Below, one piece after another: positions 1-10,111 of a stretch of DNA of 64,000 bases (within the stretch, counting starts at the first letter, position 1; every line of letters begins with the position of its first letter). The DNA lies in contig CM046443.1 of assembly GCA_025506515.1 (NCBI GenBank), forward strand, positions 22,865,898 through 22,929,897, read 5' to 3'. The notes beneath the pieces are model-generated. The model searched no databases, was not told the origin of the DNA, and worked only from the letters and a program-made list of their open reading frames with translations. The position numbers and the translations under genes were made by a program. The stretch is from Flaveria trinervia. Taxonomy: Eukaryota; Streptophyta; Magnoliopsida; Asterales; Asteraceae.

Positions 1-557
1 TTAACTGCGATATATGAACTTGGAATAGGTTTTCTTGGGTCTCTAGACGGCTAGGGTATGATTTAGTGTGTAGGAATTCTGATTCTTATGTTTTTCCACA
101 AATTAAGTTGTATTTATAGGTTAGGGTTTTCCATTCGTGCGACTGAAGCATGCAGTTGATCCATCCGCACGACTGAAGGTCCAGTCGTGCGATTAAGTCA
201 ATCTCATGTTACACTCATGTGACTGATCTAGTCTCCTAGTCCAGTCATGCGACTGGTTCAGTAGCATGAAGTATTCATGCGTATGGTCTATTAGCATGGT
301 CCATTCGCATGAGAACTTCATAGGATTAAGTTTAAGCACGTTTCTTAATCATTATTGACTAAGAACTATGTAAACAACCACAAACCTATCTAGTTAGTTC
401 AATATGCGTTATCACACAATAATCAATGAAATATTAAACATTCTAAGAATCACCAACACATTACATTTCAATCATACCCATTATGTTACATATACGTTAG
501 ACATGAAAGACATTTTACATTTGAGCTCCTAAACTAGGTACAGATGTATCTACAACA
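1..557 (-). repeat. Copia family A LTR-like block, cut by window edge
   Basis: Read on the minus strand, this matches the family A LTRs at 8892-9619 and 50365-51108. It starts at the TGTTG-type end at 557, then has a U3-like part with repeated CGCACGACTGA-type motifs (about 130-320), a TATA box (TATTTATA on plus, 111-118), and a leader holding the shared CCTAGCCGTC block near 45-60. The 3' end lies outside the window. No polypurine tract precedes it at 558-580, where a true 3' LTR should have one. Instead it abuts sequence like the pre-aORF spacer of element A2. It may therefore be an LTR-derived internal promoter rather than a terminal repeat. Confidence 0.75.
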
Positions 558-1190
558 CTCATAACTAAATCTAATGACAGTCTTTGAATGAGTTTTGAAA
601 TTCCCAAATAGATTAATATATGTTTATCCACTTAAACCCATGCCTTATCTTTTTCAACAAGCAACAGATAATTTGTGAAGGTTCGATTAAATACTTTAGA
701 ATGCTAGGACTCCGCAATCATTTGGCAATAACCCTCACCCAACCTTAGGATTTCTTGAATTTTGTTACGATCTTTATAAAGCAAGGCTTGTGCATTAGTG
801 TGCAAGTGATTATCAACAGAATATTGCATTCTGTGATGAATTCATTGTTTAGATGATTTGACACTACTTAGACCAAAATGGTGAGGGCTCCATGTCTATA
901 CTCACGTATAACAAAGGAGATGGCCATTTAGCCATGTGCCGATGAGAGCTCCAGGTCAGTACTATCGTACAACACAGGAGATCATCACTCCAGGTCAGTA
1001 CTTCCATATGGTAGAGGAGATTAGCACAAACACAAGACACATAAATACACGAAACATGACTCAAAGATATGGCTTATATGATTCGTATCATGGTGTGTAA
1101 AAGATCAATTCTCAATCAAATTTTTATCAGGAATCAGTTTTCGTATAGCCAAAATGATTGCGTAAATCTAGACGTCCTTAAGTATATATT
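558..1190 (-). other. Spacer-like non-coding Copia sequence
   Basis: No supported gene. Phrases such as GGTCAGTAC...AGAGGAGA repeats (880-1030) and TTTATCCACTTAAACCCAT (about 620-640) reappear in the A2 spacer at 55990-56330 and 57640-57960. This marks it as internal sequence between pol and the accessory ORF of a family A-like element. The short open frame at 864-1064 has no recognisable domain and is not called. Confidence 0.5.
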
Positions 1191-1689
1191 TTAATTTTAA
1201 TGATTATGTTGCTGTCTACCTTATTATTCAGGCTGAGTCTATGAAGCATATCATTAAAGAATCTTTTTTATCATTTGCAATTAATAATAAGATGTAAATG
1301 AGATAACAACATCAGTTACAATCATTTCTCATTTTAAAACGTAAGTAATGCAAAAACAAGTATTTCAAGATGAGATACAATCATTTCTCAGTCATCTCAA
1401 ATCAAGTTCTTACTTCTTTTTTGTATTTTTTTTATGTATTACTTATACACTATCCCTCTAAATTTTTTTTTGTGTAAACCTATTTATTTTATTTTTCATA
1501 TTTTATTTTTTAATTAATATATTTTTTTATATTTTGTTTTTATAAAACTGTAGAAAAATAGAAATTTACCAAAGAAGGTCTTCCAAGCTACACTGATATG
1601 GATATAAGAAATGAATTCTCAAGAAATATGCAGCGATTGTTAAGTGAGAATGGTGATTGTGTAGATAAAAATCCACATTGTGAATAAAA
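1191..1689. other. AT-rich stretch, no gene seen
   Basis: Strongly AT-rich with long T runs (about 1415-1555) and an imperfect repeat of CAATCATTTCTCA (about 1320 and 1378). No frame or RNA gene can be supported. The pol of the neighbouring minus-strand Copia element would be expected here, so it has probably been deleted. Confidence 0.45.
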
Positions 1690-3950
1690 TACCGTAACCT
1701 TAACCTGTTTGTTTCGCCTCAAATTTGAGTTAGGAACAATCTCTGTGAGTAAACCGGATTACTAACAGTCCTCCTAAATTGTTTAACAAATTAGTTAGAA
1801 AGGGGAACCTAGGCCATCATAATCCTGGAAGTTCCTTTTTCATCAATATAAGAAACTTGTTTTGGTACATAATCATTTAAACAATCGGGGATTGCAATTT
1901 CCTTCATTCTAATTTGCCAAATTTGTTTCGGTTCAATTAATTTGGATTTGAATGAACTAATTTGGAAATTATTTTCTCTTTAAGACTAGAAGGAAAAGAA
2001 TTTAGTTTTGAACCTTTGCTCATTTTCATCTTTGTATCATGTGAAACTGACTTCACATGAAAAGGTTTGGATAGAGTGTTTTTCATCCAACCATTCAAAG
2101 ATATTTGGTTTTTACCTTTTAAACCAGAGAAGCAAACCGTGTTGCCTTTACCATGTGCAACATCCTTTGTAGACTAACAGCTGGTGAAGCAATTCGTTTT
2201 GCCTTTACCATTCGTAGCAAGCCTTTGAGGACATTTCTTTACCACATGACCTTCTTTTCCACACTCAAAACAAGCCTTGAAGGGCTTTTGATGCTTGACT
2301 AACCCATGTGAAGCATTTGGAATTTGAGATTGCTTTGTGGTTGTTGCAGATTCTTGTTTGTTTTGGTGTTTGCTATGTTGAACAGGGGATGAGATCTTCA
2401 CTAATTGACTTGGTTGATTTGCCATAGGAGAAGAGATCCATATTGGTCTTTATTTAGTTTTTGGAAGCATTTGAGACTTGAAAATTTCAGCTCATATCTT
2501 GATCTTTGATGAACTGACACGGTCCTTTGTGTTTGATTCATCATCTGAGCTTGACCTATCTCGTATACACAGATTTGCTTCCAATGGATCTTGATTGACA
2601 GGAGTCGGATGTGTTGTTGTTATTAGAACTTGATGATTAGGTGATTCCTGATTTATCTATTCTATCAGAACCTTGATAGGCTCAAAAGTAGGAATTTCAC
2701 GTGCTTTAAACTTATCAAAGAAGTTAGAAGAAAGAGTAGATATTGATTTACAAACAACCAGGACTGCACAACCGTTAGCTTGACTGTTAGCATTCGGTAT
2801 ACTGTATCCCATACCAGTTGTAGAATCATAATCATCTCACACCTCGTTAAGATTGACACCACTTAAACCTCCATGCAGAGTATTAATAGGTTGTTCAAAC
2901 AAATCATTTTTAGGATGAGGTTTGGGGATTGGTGAATAACATAGAGTAGACACGGGTGGAACTAAATTAAATATAGTTTCACCATCAGATTTATATCCAA
3001 TCCCATGTTTTACCCGCACCCCTTGTTGTTTAGCAATAAGCTCATCCTTTTTCATGTGTGAAAGGGTCCATTTATCAAGCTTTGTTTGAAGCTTTGTCGT
3101 TTCAAATTGAGTTAAAACAACCCTTTGTCTCAAAATATTAATTTCAACGTTACGCCCCAAAATGGTTGTTCTTAAAATATCATTTTCAGCCAATCCTTCA
3201 TTAAGTTTCCTTGAAAAAACAATTTCATTTTTCTTTAATTCCTGATTTATTATTTTTAATTGCTTTTCATTTTTGAGTAACAATCTTTTTTCCTTACAAA
3301 TTCTAAATAATCTAATTTCGCAAGACGAAGAACACATATCATGAACAGTCTGATAAGGAAGACCCATGATAGTTCGTTTTGTAGTTAAGCCCTTTTCACA
3401 GTTGCAAAGCCTTATGATTTATTGTTGGTCCTCTTCTTTGACCTTCTGCGTCATATCATCAACGGTTTTCACAGACTCTGGTTTATTGTCATTGTCAACT
3501 CTCAAAGCTTCATAGTTTACGTCAACAGTTTCTCTGAATTCAATATTTAATCCGAATCAGTTCTCAATAACTTCAACTTTTCAATGGTCTCTGTTTTGTA
3601 ATCAAGTATGCTTGTTACAGAAGAAACAAGATTAGTATTAAGCGCGCAGGTTTGATGTGGGAACACGGCTTGCTGAAATTCGTTTTGTTGGATATCCAGC
3701 TCGAGAGATTTTAGTTTGTTGATCATATCCATAAGTTTTGTGTTGACATAACCTCTTTCTTGCTTCAACATTTTAACTTGATGATTCCATGCAAACGGAA
3801 AAGTGTGAAGAAATTTTTGAATTTTTTCATGATTACTGAGATCTGGAACATGCTTTTTTAGATTACTTGCCACTATTAAAAGTCGATCAGTTAAATCTGA
3901 CAATTTTATTTCTTTATACTCACAAAAGAGTCAAACCGGCTTTGTGCCAT
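1690..3950 (-). pseudogene. Copia gag, degenerate
   Basis: Capsid/nucleocapsid remnant of a minus-strand Copia element. A start codon can be placed at 3950-3948, but the frame breaks after about 14 codons. The piece at 3903-3547 has the helical gag (UBN2/DUF4219-type) pattern, including a DLTDRLL...HEKIQKFLHTFP stretch. The piece at 3367-2837 is charged and probably coiled-coil, ending in a HGIGYKSDGE block typical of large Sirevirus-like gags. The piece at 2425-2174 carries one intact CCHC zinc knuckle (CFECGKEGHVVKKC). Further down, to about 1690, the usual gag C-terminus is visible, with a stop after an IMMA motif. Several frameshifts make it non-functional. It probably belongs with the PBS and LTR at 5628-5945, with the eL27 segment lying in its leader. 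Confidence 0.8.
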
Positions 3951-4184
3951 TGTGAGATTATCTCATTTAAAATCATCTGAAAATAACATTTTTAAAAGAA
4001 TTAAACAATTAAACGCCCCAAAAATATTTTTCCCACAAATTGTAAAATAATTTTCCATTGGGAAAAATATTATTTTTTTATAAATCCTTTAAAATTATTG
4101 AATATTTCTTTATCGCATTAAAACAAATTAATAATTTATTGGACTTTAAATAAGACCAACTTTGTTAAATTTTTTAAAGAAAAA

Positions 4185-4521
4185 TTAGCCCAATTTACTT
4201 AACCAAATTGAAAACCCAGCCCAATGAGAATTAACCCAAAACCAAAATTGTGAGCCTAATAATCTTGCAGTAGTCCAAATTTATATTTTTTAACAAGTCC
4301 AAATTTGTTGATCCAAATTGAGCCCAATTTGCTAATCCAAACTAAATACAATGAGAAAAACCCACTAAATAATTGCAAAACCCTAATACACATTCAAACC
4401 CTAACCCTCTACATCTTCATACACTCCATTCATGAGACAACAACCAAAACCCTAGATTTCACCATTTTTATCTTCTAGAACCACGGCGAGCGGCGGAGGC
4501 AGATGCAGATAACAAACACAA
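4185..4521 (+). promoter_or_regulatory. Ribosomal-protein-type promoter of the eL27 copy
   Basis: Several AGCCCAAT stretches (near 4187, 4217 and 4321) give TGGGCT site II elements on the minus strand. Telo-boxes of the form AAACCCTAA/AAACCCTAG follow at about 4377-4386, 4396-4406 and 4446-4455, just upstream of the coding remnant. Site II plus telo-box is the classic promoter pair of plant ribosomal protein genes. Its presence says this copy arose by DNA duplication that included the promoter, not from a cDNA. Function today is not implied. Confidence 0.6.
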
Positions 4522-4922
4522 TTGGTGAAGTTTCTGAAACCTAACAAGGCGGGCGTGGTCCTCAACGGCCGTTTCACCGGACGCAAAGCCGTGATCGTCA
4601 AACAATTCAGCCACGCAGAGCCCCTACGACCACTACGTCATCTCCGAAATCTTAAGGTACCCGAAGAAGGTGATTCGCAAAGACTCCATGAAGTGGACTG
4701 CAAAAGAATCTTGTGTGAAGGTGTTCATCAAGCTCGTGAATTACAATTACATTATGCCTACGAGATACACGCTTGATGTAGATCTCAAGGATGTTTTATG
4801 GATCGATTTGCTTCCATCGCGTGATAAGAAGGTGAGTGCGTGTAAGGAGACGAAAGCACGGTTTCGAGGAGCGGTTTAAGACTAGGAAGAACCCGTGGTT
4901 CTTCTCGAAGCTTTGATTATAA
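4522..4922 (+). pseudogene. RPL27: 60S ribosomal protein eL27 pseudogene
   Basis: Recognisable eL27, normally about 136 residues, a component of the large ribosomal subunit. The N-terminal part reads VKFLKPNKAGVV then GRKAVIVK. The middle reads PYDHYVISEILRYPKKVIRK in the next frame, then LVNY and MPTRYTLDVDL. The C-terminal FKTRKNPWFF is in the third frame. So there are at least two frameshifts (about 4605-4620 and 4820-4870). The start codon is TTG instead of ATG (4522-4524). The end reads K-L-TGA, best explained by CGA to TGA at 4914-4916, with a TAA two codons later. No intron and no poly(A) tail are visible. It lies antisense in the leader of a Copia element, between PBS (5628-5640) and gag (3950), so it was either captured by the element or brought there by rearrangement. 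Confidence 0.85.
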
Positions 4923-5627
4923 GGAAGATGATTCAGGTGATTCTGGTGTTAGATTTTTGGATGATGATTGATGATAGACCGATTGCTCATGGTTTGTTAT
5001 ATGTGGCTATGGCAACAACAAAGAAAGAAGAATATGAAATTGCTATAAAACATAATTATTTTTTAATTTCGTGGATTGTTTTCTTAATTTCGCTGAATAA
5101 TTTTTTAATTTCGCAGGTGATAGTTTCGCCGGAAAATCTAGTTTCGCTGGAATATTTGACAGTTTCGCCGGAATTGTTTCTCTGGAGTTTCGCCGGAATT
5201 CTTTCTCTGGAGTTTCGCCGGAATTATAGTTTTGCCGGAATTATAGCTTGGCCGGAGTTTTGCCGGATGAAATTGTAATTTCGCCGGAACGGTTTGAACT
5301 TTCGTTCAAAATCAAATCTAGCTTCGCCCCATGAAGATTTGAAGCTTAAGAACACCAAGAACACACACACTAGTGTGTGTGAGAGAAAATTTTTTAGATG
5401 TGAAATTTCTTTCAATTTCTCTTATAAAATATGTTGTAGATTAGGAATTTATGTTTTATATCTTCAAATTTGTATGAGATTGTTGTAGATCTCATGAATT
5501 GATTGTGATTGGGATGAAATTTGAATTTTTAGCTGTCTAGAAACCTAGTTTCTCACTCTGAAAATTGATAAACATCTTAAAAAATCAGGAAAAATTTCTT
5601 CAATTCTCAATGCATTTGATCCAATAA
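4923..5627 (-). other. Copia leader region, no gene
   Basis: Apart from the motif array at 5068-5300 no coding potential is supported. On the minus strand this is the untranslated leader that follows the PBS of the Copia element whose gag starts at 3950. Open frames on both strands here are carried by the repeat array and have no domain. Confidence 0.45.
5068..5300 (+). repeat. TTTCGCCGGAA motif array in leader
   Basis: About twelve copies of a short motif, core (A/G)TTTCGC(C/T)GG(A)A, are spaced roughly 15-25 bp apart. Most copies keep the CpG pair; a few show TTTTGCC, as expected from C-to-T change. The same TTTCGC/GCGAAA core returns at 6385-7040 ahead of the accessory ORF. The array occupies the leader between PBS and gag, the same place as the CGCACGACTG array of element A1 (9845-10080). 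Confidence 0.75.
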
Positions 5628-5640
5628 GGCTCTCATACCA
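5628..5640 (-). promoter_or_regulatory. Primer binding site, tRNA-iMet type
   Basis: Minus-strand sequence TGGTATGAGAGCC differs by one base from the canonical TGGTATCAGAGCC complementary to plant initiator tRNA-Met. It lies three bases from the LTR end at 5644, the normal position for a Copia PBS. Confidence 0.7.
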
Positions 5641-5643
5641 AAT

Positions 5644-5945
5644 TGTTGACCCAGGGTGAACACACTTGAATCAAATCATGAAGACTTAGATCAAACTGTG
5701 ATAATCACAATCAAAACCCTTTTGATCTTCAATTAGATTGCAAAATATGTGTTTACAAATAATCCCTTAATCTCTTGGTCATGAAACCATCTTTTAACAC
5801 TAATGAAAATTAACCTATTTATAGTATAGACAAATATTCATTAATTGCACTTAACCCCCTAGACTTAGGCTAATTTATGAAATTACATATATAACATAAA
5901 AATGACTCAAACAAAGTAAAATATATTTTGTTCACACAAAATAAA
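5644..5945 (-). repeat. Copia family C LTR (partial)
   Basis: On the minus strand this ends ...GGGTCAACA right before the PBS. It contains a TATA box (TATTTATA on plus, 5816-5823) in the context ACTATAAATAGG. Its sequence is repeated in the opposite orientation at 6092-6361, with a conserved GCCTAAGTCTAGGG block and the leader around GCAATCTAATT. The 5' end of the LTR is not defined because similarity stops at about 5945. Confidence 0.65.
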
Positions 5946-6020
5946 TTTATTACAATAAAACTCCTAGTCATATTAAACTTCAACGTCTGGTCTTAGTTCT
6001 TCCTCTCCAACACAACGTGT

Positions 6021-6071
6021 TTGACTTTTGCGTTGACTTTGACGGTTACGTTGACTTTTGTTGACGTTGAC
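6021..6071 (+). promoter_or_regulatory. Cluster of six TTGAC (W-box core) sites
   Basis: TTGAC occurs at 6021, 6033, 6039, 6051, 6061 and 6067. Three of these (6021, 6033, 6051) continue as TTGACT, the strict W-box bound by WRKY factors. The cluster sits between the two inverted LTR-type segments, upstream of the TATA box at 6210. Stress-responsive regulation is an inference only. Confidence 0.4.
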
Positions 6072-6091
6072 AAAATTCCAATAAATATATT

Positions 6092-6361
6092 TTGGGTGAA
6101 CAAAATATTTTTTATCTTGTTTTTAGTCATTTTATGCTTAATATGTAATTTTGCATTAATTAGCCTAAGTCTAGGGAGTTAAGTGTAATTAAAGAACATT
6201 AGTCTAGACTATAAATAGGTTAATTATCATTAGTGTTGGTTAATTGTTGTATTACCAATAGATTGAGGGATTATTTGTAAACACGTATTTTGCAATCTAA
6301 TTAAAGATCAAAGAGGTTTTGATTGTAATTATCATATTTTGATCTAATTCTTCATGATTTG
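6092..6361 (+). promoter_or_regulatory. LTR-derived promoter segment upstream of aORF F
   Basis: Inverted copy of the family C LTR at 5644-5945. It carries the TATA box TATAAATA at 6210-6217 and the same downstream leader. Similarity stops at about 6361, before the LTR 3' terminus, and no PBS follows. What follows is the motif array (6385-7040) and then the accessory ORF at 7153. It is therefore placed like an internal promoter for that ORF, although a truncated LTR of a second element cannot be excluded. Confidence 0.5.
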
Positions 6362-6384
6362 TCCATCTATCTTATTTAAAATTT

Positions 6385-7040
6385 TGCGAAGCAATACTTT
6401 CACTAAATGTTTCGCTAGACGAAATTGCAATTTCGCTCAACATCTTCATCCTGTGCAATGTCATCTTCCATCTGAGTTTCGCTTTGCGGAATTGCAGCTT
6501 CGCTTGGAGAAACTGTAGATTCGTCTGGCGAAACTATAGTTTCGCCTGCTCATGCCATTTAATTATTTTTGCGAATTAACTTCTCACTTTCGCACAATTA
6601 AATTGTTATGATCCTTAGGGTTGCTTCGTGCCTATTCATGCGTTTTTGTGATTCTGAGATTTTGATATCGATTGTTTGTTGATTCATACTCGCAAGGGAG
6701 TTTTGAACACAGGACCGTCATTTAATCTTGTTAATATAATCACATTGTGCATATACTTGTTCGAGACTCTTCGGTACCTTGGCTGTTCTTCGAGAGAAAT
6801 TATCGATAGTCCAACGAAACTGAACAAAAGTTCTAATTCCTCAGCGAAACTGTGAGTTATGCTGTCCGAGCGAACTTAACACATTCACTGACAATTGTTC
6901 AGTTTCGCTATGCCGAAACTATTGTATCGGCTTGTCGAATCTACCTCACTATTTGGGCGAAACTGGTGTGATCATCCTCGTGAAACTATACTTTCTCCTG
7001 CCGAAATTTAAATCTCATCCTGCGAAACTATAGTTTAGGC
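6385..7040 (+). repeat. GCGAAAC/GTTTCGC motif array before aORF F
   Basis: More than a dozen degenerate copies of GCGAAAC or its complement GTTTCGC are scattered here. The best pair forms a perfect 20-bp palindrome at 6527-6546 (GGCGAAACTATAGTTTCGCC). The core is shared with the leader array at 5068-5300. A pyrimidine-rich stretch with TTTTAG at 7141-7146 follows just before the ORF start and would suit a 3' splice site. Confidence 0.65.
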
Positions 7041-7152
7041 CAGTGAATTTAATTTAATTTTTGATTTTTCGTTATTCTTTTCTTATTTTTTTATTATTAT
7101 TTTAGTACATTATACTTTCTTCTAATATATTTCATTTGTATTTTAGGTTTAA

Positions 7153-8891
7153 ATGGCTAATCTAAAGTTTGATGAGAGAAACAACATCACAACCATTCTG
7201 GATGGTACACATCCTAAAGCAACATGATTTAGAGACTGTATACAGTGGCTGCAAAGATCCCCTATAGCCTATGCTATCTCTCATTCTACTACCATCTATG
7301 ATCTACATATCAAAGACTTTTGGAGATCATCAGAGTATGATATGAGAGGGAACACCCAAAGGATCACTGCTAAAGTCTTGGAGAATGAGGTGACTATTAC
7401 AGCTGAGACGGTTTCAACGATCCAAGACTAGAAGAAGATTCAGGAGAAGAGGTTACTATGTGAGATACTGAGGTGTTCACAGCACTCAGGAGTATGGGAT
7501 ATGAGGAGGCAGCTTTTGGTTCATGAAAAGAGATCAAGAAGTCCTTCCTCTCAAAGGAATGGAGATTCATTGCCCATGTCTTTATTATGTGTTTAGATCA
7601 CCGTAAAGGTGAATCAGATGGACTGAACATAGACTGGGCCAAAGCTATGGTGGTATGTTGTAGATGTGAAAAGGCAAACATTGCGAGACTGATATTTGCT
7701 TGTATGGCACAGAATGTGATGGCACTCAAGAAGGATAAGTGTCTTCTGTATCCTATATTTCTTGAGATGATCTTTGATGATCTAATTCCAAATGTGCCAA
7801 GACATGGGGAGGTGAAAAGGTTGGTGCAGATAAACCCACGTATTTTTGCAGACTGTTGTGCCATCCGACATGACTTTAGCGGGAAGATCACCCATCTAAG
7901 GGAGAACATGTACCCACCTAAAAGATGGAACTACATTAGGAGGGTGGATGAGTCGGAGAATAAGAGAGTAGAAGAAACAAGAGCACAAGAGACTCATGCT
8001 GCTAAGAAGAGAAAGAGATATGCCAAGGAGAAGGATTATGATTTCGAAGAAGAAGTGAATGAAAGGGATAAAGAGATAAGGATTGAAAAGGAGAGAAGAT
8101 CGAAGAAGAAAGATCATATGGGAGAATCAGAAAGGAGAATAAAATAGAGACATCAAGCATTCACTGAAACACCAAGAAGGGAAGAAAGAGGAAACTTAGA
8201 TGAGGATATGATTCTTAACCTTAACATCTCACTTGCTAATGAATTGAGCATGATAAAGACCAAACTCACTAATCAAGAGATGCGGGAAAGTAAAATGGAT
8301 GAGTTGATAGAGGGATTGAAGAAGATGCTTGTAGAACAAAATTTGTTAATAAAGAAGCTATTTGAGGAAGCTGCTAAGTTAAAAGCTGTTGCCAGCCTAC
8401 CCAATCAACTAACTCAATCTAAGTTAGATGATTTAACTCATACTTCTAAATACCCATTCTTAAATGTGGGTACTTTCTCTAGGGCAGGAGAGGGCACATA
8501 TTGTGCAGCAACTGCTGGTGCAGAAAGGTAGGTTTGAAAGGGATATTGAGAAAGGAAAAGGGCTAGTTAATAAAGAGGAGGATGATGAACAACTAGTAGA
8601 TTATGATTATGAGCCAAAATTCTATGAAGTTGATGAGAGACCATTTATATATGTAGACAAAAACGGAGAACTAAATGAAGATGTGTATGAGATGGATAAA
8701 GAAGAATGGTTTGTTAGAGAGAATGAGCCTGAAGAACTAACTCCTGTTTTTCAAAACTTGGAAGGGTTGAGTAAAAAGGAGGTTGATAAGAGGATTATTA
8801 GTTGTTGTTATAACCCCGGGTTCAAGATGTTCATGATCAAGAGGAAAGGGGGTGGAATTAGTTACATGCATAAGAGGAAGGCATTCAAGAC
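7153..8891 (+). pseudogene. Retrotransposon accessory ORF (aORF), copy F
   Basis: Starts at ATG 7153 and can be followed, with stops and frameshifts, to 8891, where the LTR of element A1 interrupts it. The N-terminal domain reads FDERNN, then WLQRSPIAYAIS, TTIYDLHIKDFW and EVTITAETV. It continues in the frame at 7587-8147 with CLDHRKGESDGLNIDWAKAM, IARLIFACMAQN and the block IFLEMIFDDLIP. A long charged K/E/R segment follows (about 7960-8150), then a helical stretch (8208-8450). An acidic C-terminal part (8530-8891) has FKMFMIKRKGGGISYMHKR, similar to copy D. The first stop, TGA near 7228, fits CGA to TGA. The family is common in plant retroelements but its function is unknown to me. It resembles neither gag nor pol, and I see no membrane segment. 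Confidence 0.65.
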
Positions 8892-9619
8892 TGTTGATAC
8901 ATGTATGTCCCTAGATCATGACATGAAATGTAATAGATCTTATTTATCTGATTCTGGTGTAATTTGATATGATTAATGAAATGATATTGGTTGTTTGTGA
9001 TTTGTAATGACTAATATTTCATTAATGAGTTGATATTAATTTGTTAATTAGGTTTGTGGTTGTTAGAATTGTTACACATAATGTTTATTAATTAATACAT
9101 TCAAACTTAACCTAATGAAGTTCTCATGCGAATGGCCAATGCCAATGAACCATAAGCATGAATAACTTCATACGAATGACTCAGTCGCACGACTGAACCG
9201 GGAGACCGGATTAGTCGTATGATTGACACATAAGATTGGCTCAGTCGCACGACTGAACACTCAGTCATGTGGATGAATCAACCGCATGGTTCAATCGCAC
9301 GACTGAACCATACTAATGGTTTAGTCGCATGATGGATAATACCAACCTATAAATACAACCCAATTCGTGAAAAATAAGGGCTTTTGGTTAATTACGATTC
9401 AGACGTACCCTAGCCGTCCAGAAGCCTCCCAATTCGTTCTCCAAGTTCATAGAACACATTAGATCCATTCCCAATCGATTTCTAACGTTAGTTTCAATTC
9501 TTGATTGATTCTTCGTGTGTTCTCACTGATTGGATCGCCAATCAAATAGGATGCCGCATTATTTGATATGGTTTACACGCTAATCTCTAGGTATTTCGTT
9601 CAAATACAAGATCCTAACA
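8892..9619 (+). repeat. 5' LTR of Copia element A1
   Basis: Starts TGTTGATAC, ends CCTAACA, and is followed directly by a PBS. The U3 contains an array of CAGTCGCACGACTGA-like motifs (about 9120-9330) just upstream of the TATA box TATAAATA (9348-9355). The CCTAGCCGTCC block downstream is shared with the other family A LTRs. It cuts aORF F after 8891. The 5-bp flank is AAGAC, but the 3' partner is missing so no TSD can be confirmed. Confidence 0.9.
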
Positions 9620-9621
9620 AG

Positions 9622-9633
9622 TGGTATCAGAGC
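9622..9633 (+). promoter_or_regulatory. Primer binding site of A1, tRNA-iMet
   Basis: TGGTATCAGAGC is an exact match to the complement of the plant initiator tRNA-Met 3' end, two bases after the LTR. It primes minus-strand DNA synthesis by reverse transcriptase. Confidence 0.9.
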
Positions 9634-9844
9634 TTTGGCTCTTGATTACGTGTGATTCCATCAAGATTGATAAAAATTTGTGTTTTTGCACTAAAAACGC
9701 AATCTTTTGTGTCAAAAGTGATCTTTGACGTTCCCTGCTCATCAAAGTTTGGTTTCTACGGACTTAGGCGATTACACCTTGCGAAATTTCGAATTTTTAC
9801 GGCTAAAACACGTTTAACCTAGAAATTTTCGCAAAACAGCAACT

Positions 9845-10080
9845 TCAGTCGCACGAGTGAGCCATTCGCACGACTGGACCTCATTCGCATTGCTCAGACG
9901 CACGATTGGACATAGTCGCATCTCCATTCGTACGATTGAACCTTTCGGTCATACTGTTCATACGCATCAGATTCATTCGCATGACTGAGCTAATCTCTTA
10001 GTTCAACCGCACAATTGAACCAGTCGTAGAGTTCATACGCATGACTAGACCATTCGCACCCTTTAGTCGCCCCAGTGACA
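9845..10080 (+). repeat. CGCACGACTG motif array in A1 leader
   Basis: At least ten degenerate copies of the family A motif (forms such as CAGTCGCACGAGTGA, CATTCGCACGACTGG, CGTACGATTGAAC) lie between the PBS and the gag start at 10112. The same motif fills the U3 of this element's LTR, so the array occurs in both transcription-control and leader positions. 9634-9844 between PBS and array holds no gene. Confidence 0.75.
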
Positions 10081-10111
10081 ATTTGTTTTATTAGACTTAA
10101 AGTTATTCGCA

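Noticed and set aside
4895..5278. 127-residue plus-strand ORF after the eL27 pseudogene
   Set aside because: Most of it is the TTTCGCCGGAA array and eL27 3' sequence; no domain or conserved start.
5363..5380. Perfect palindrome ACACACACTAGTGTGTGT
   Set aside because: A CA/TG microsatellite around a TAG centre; single occurrence, likely chance.
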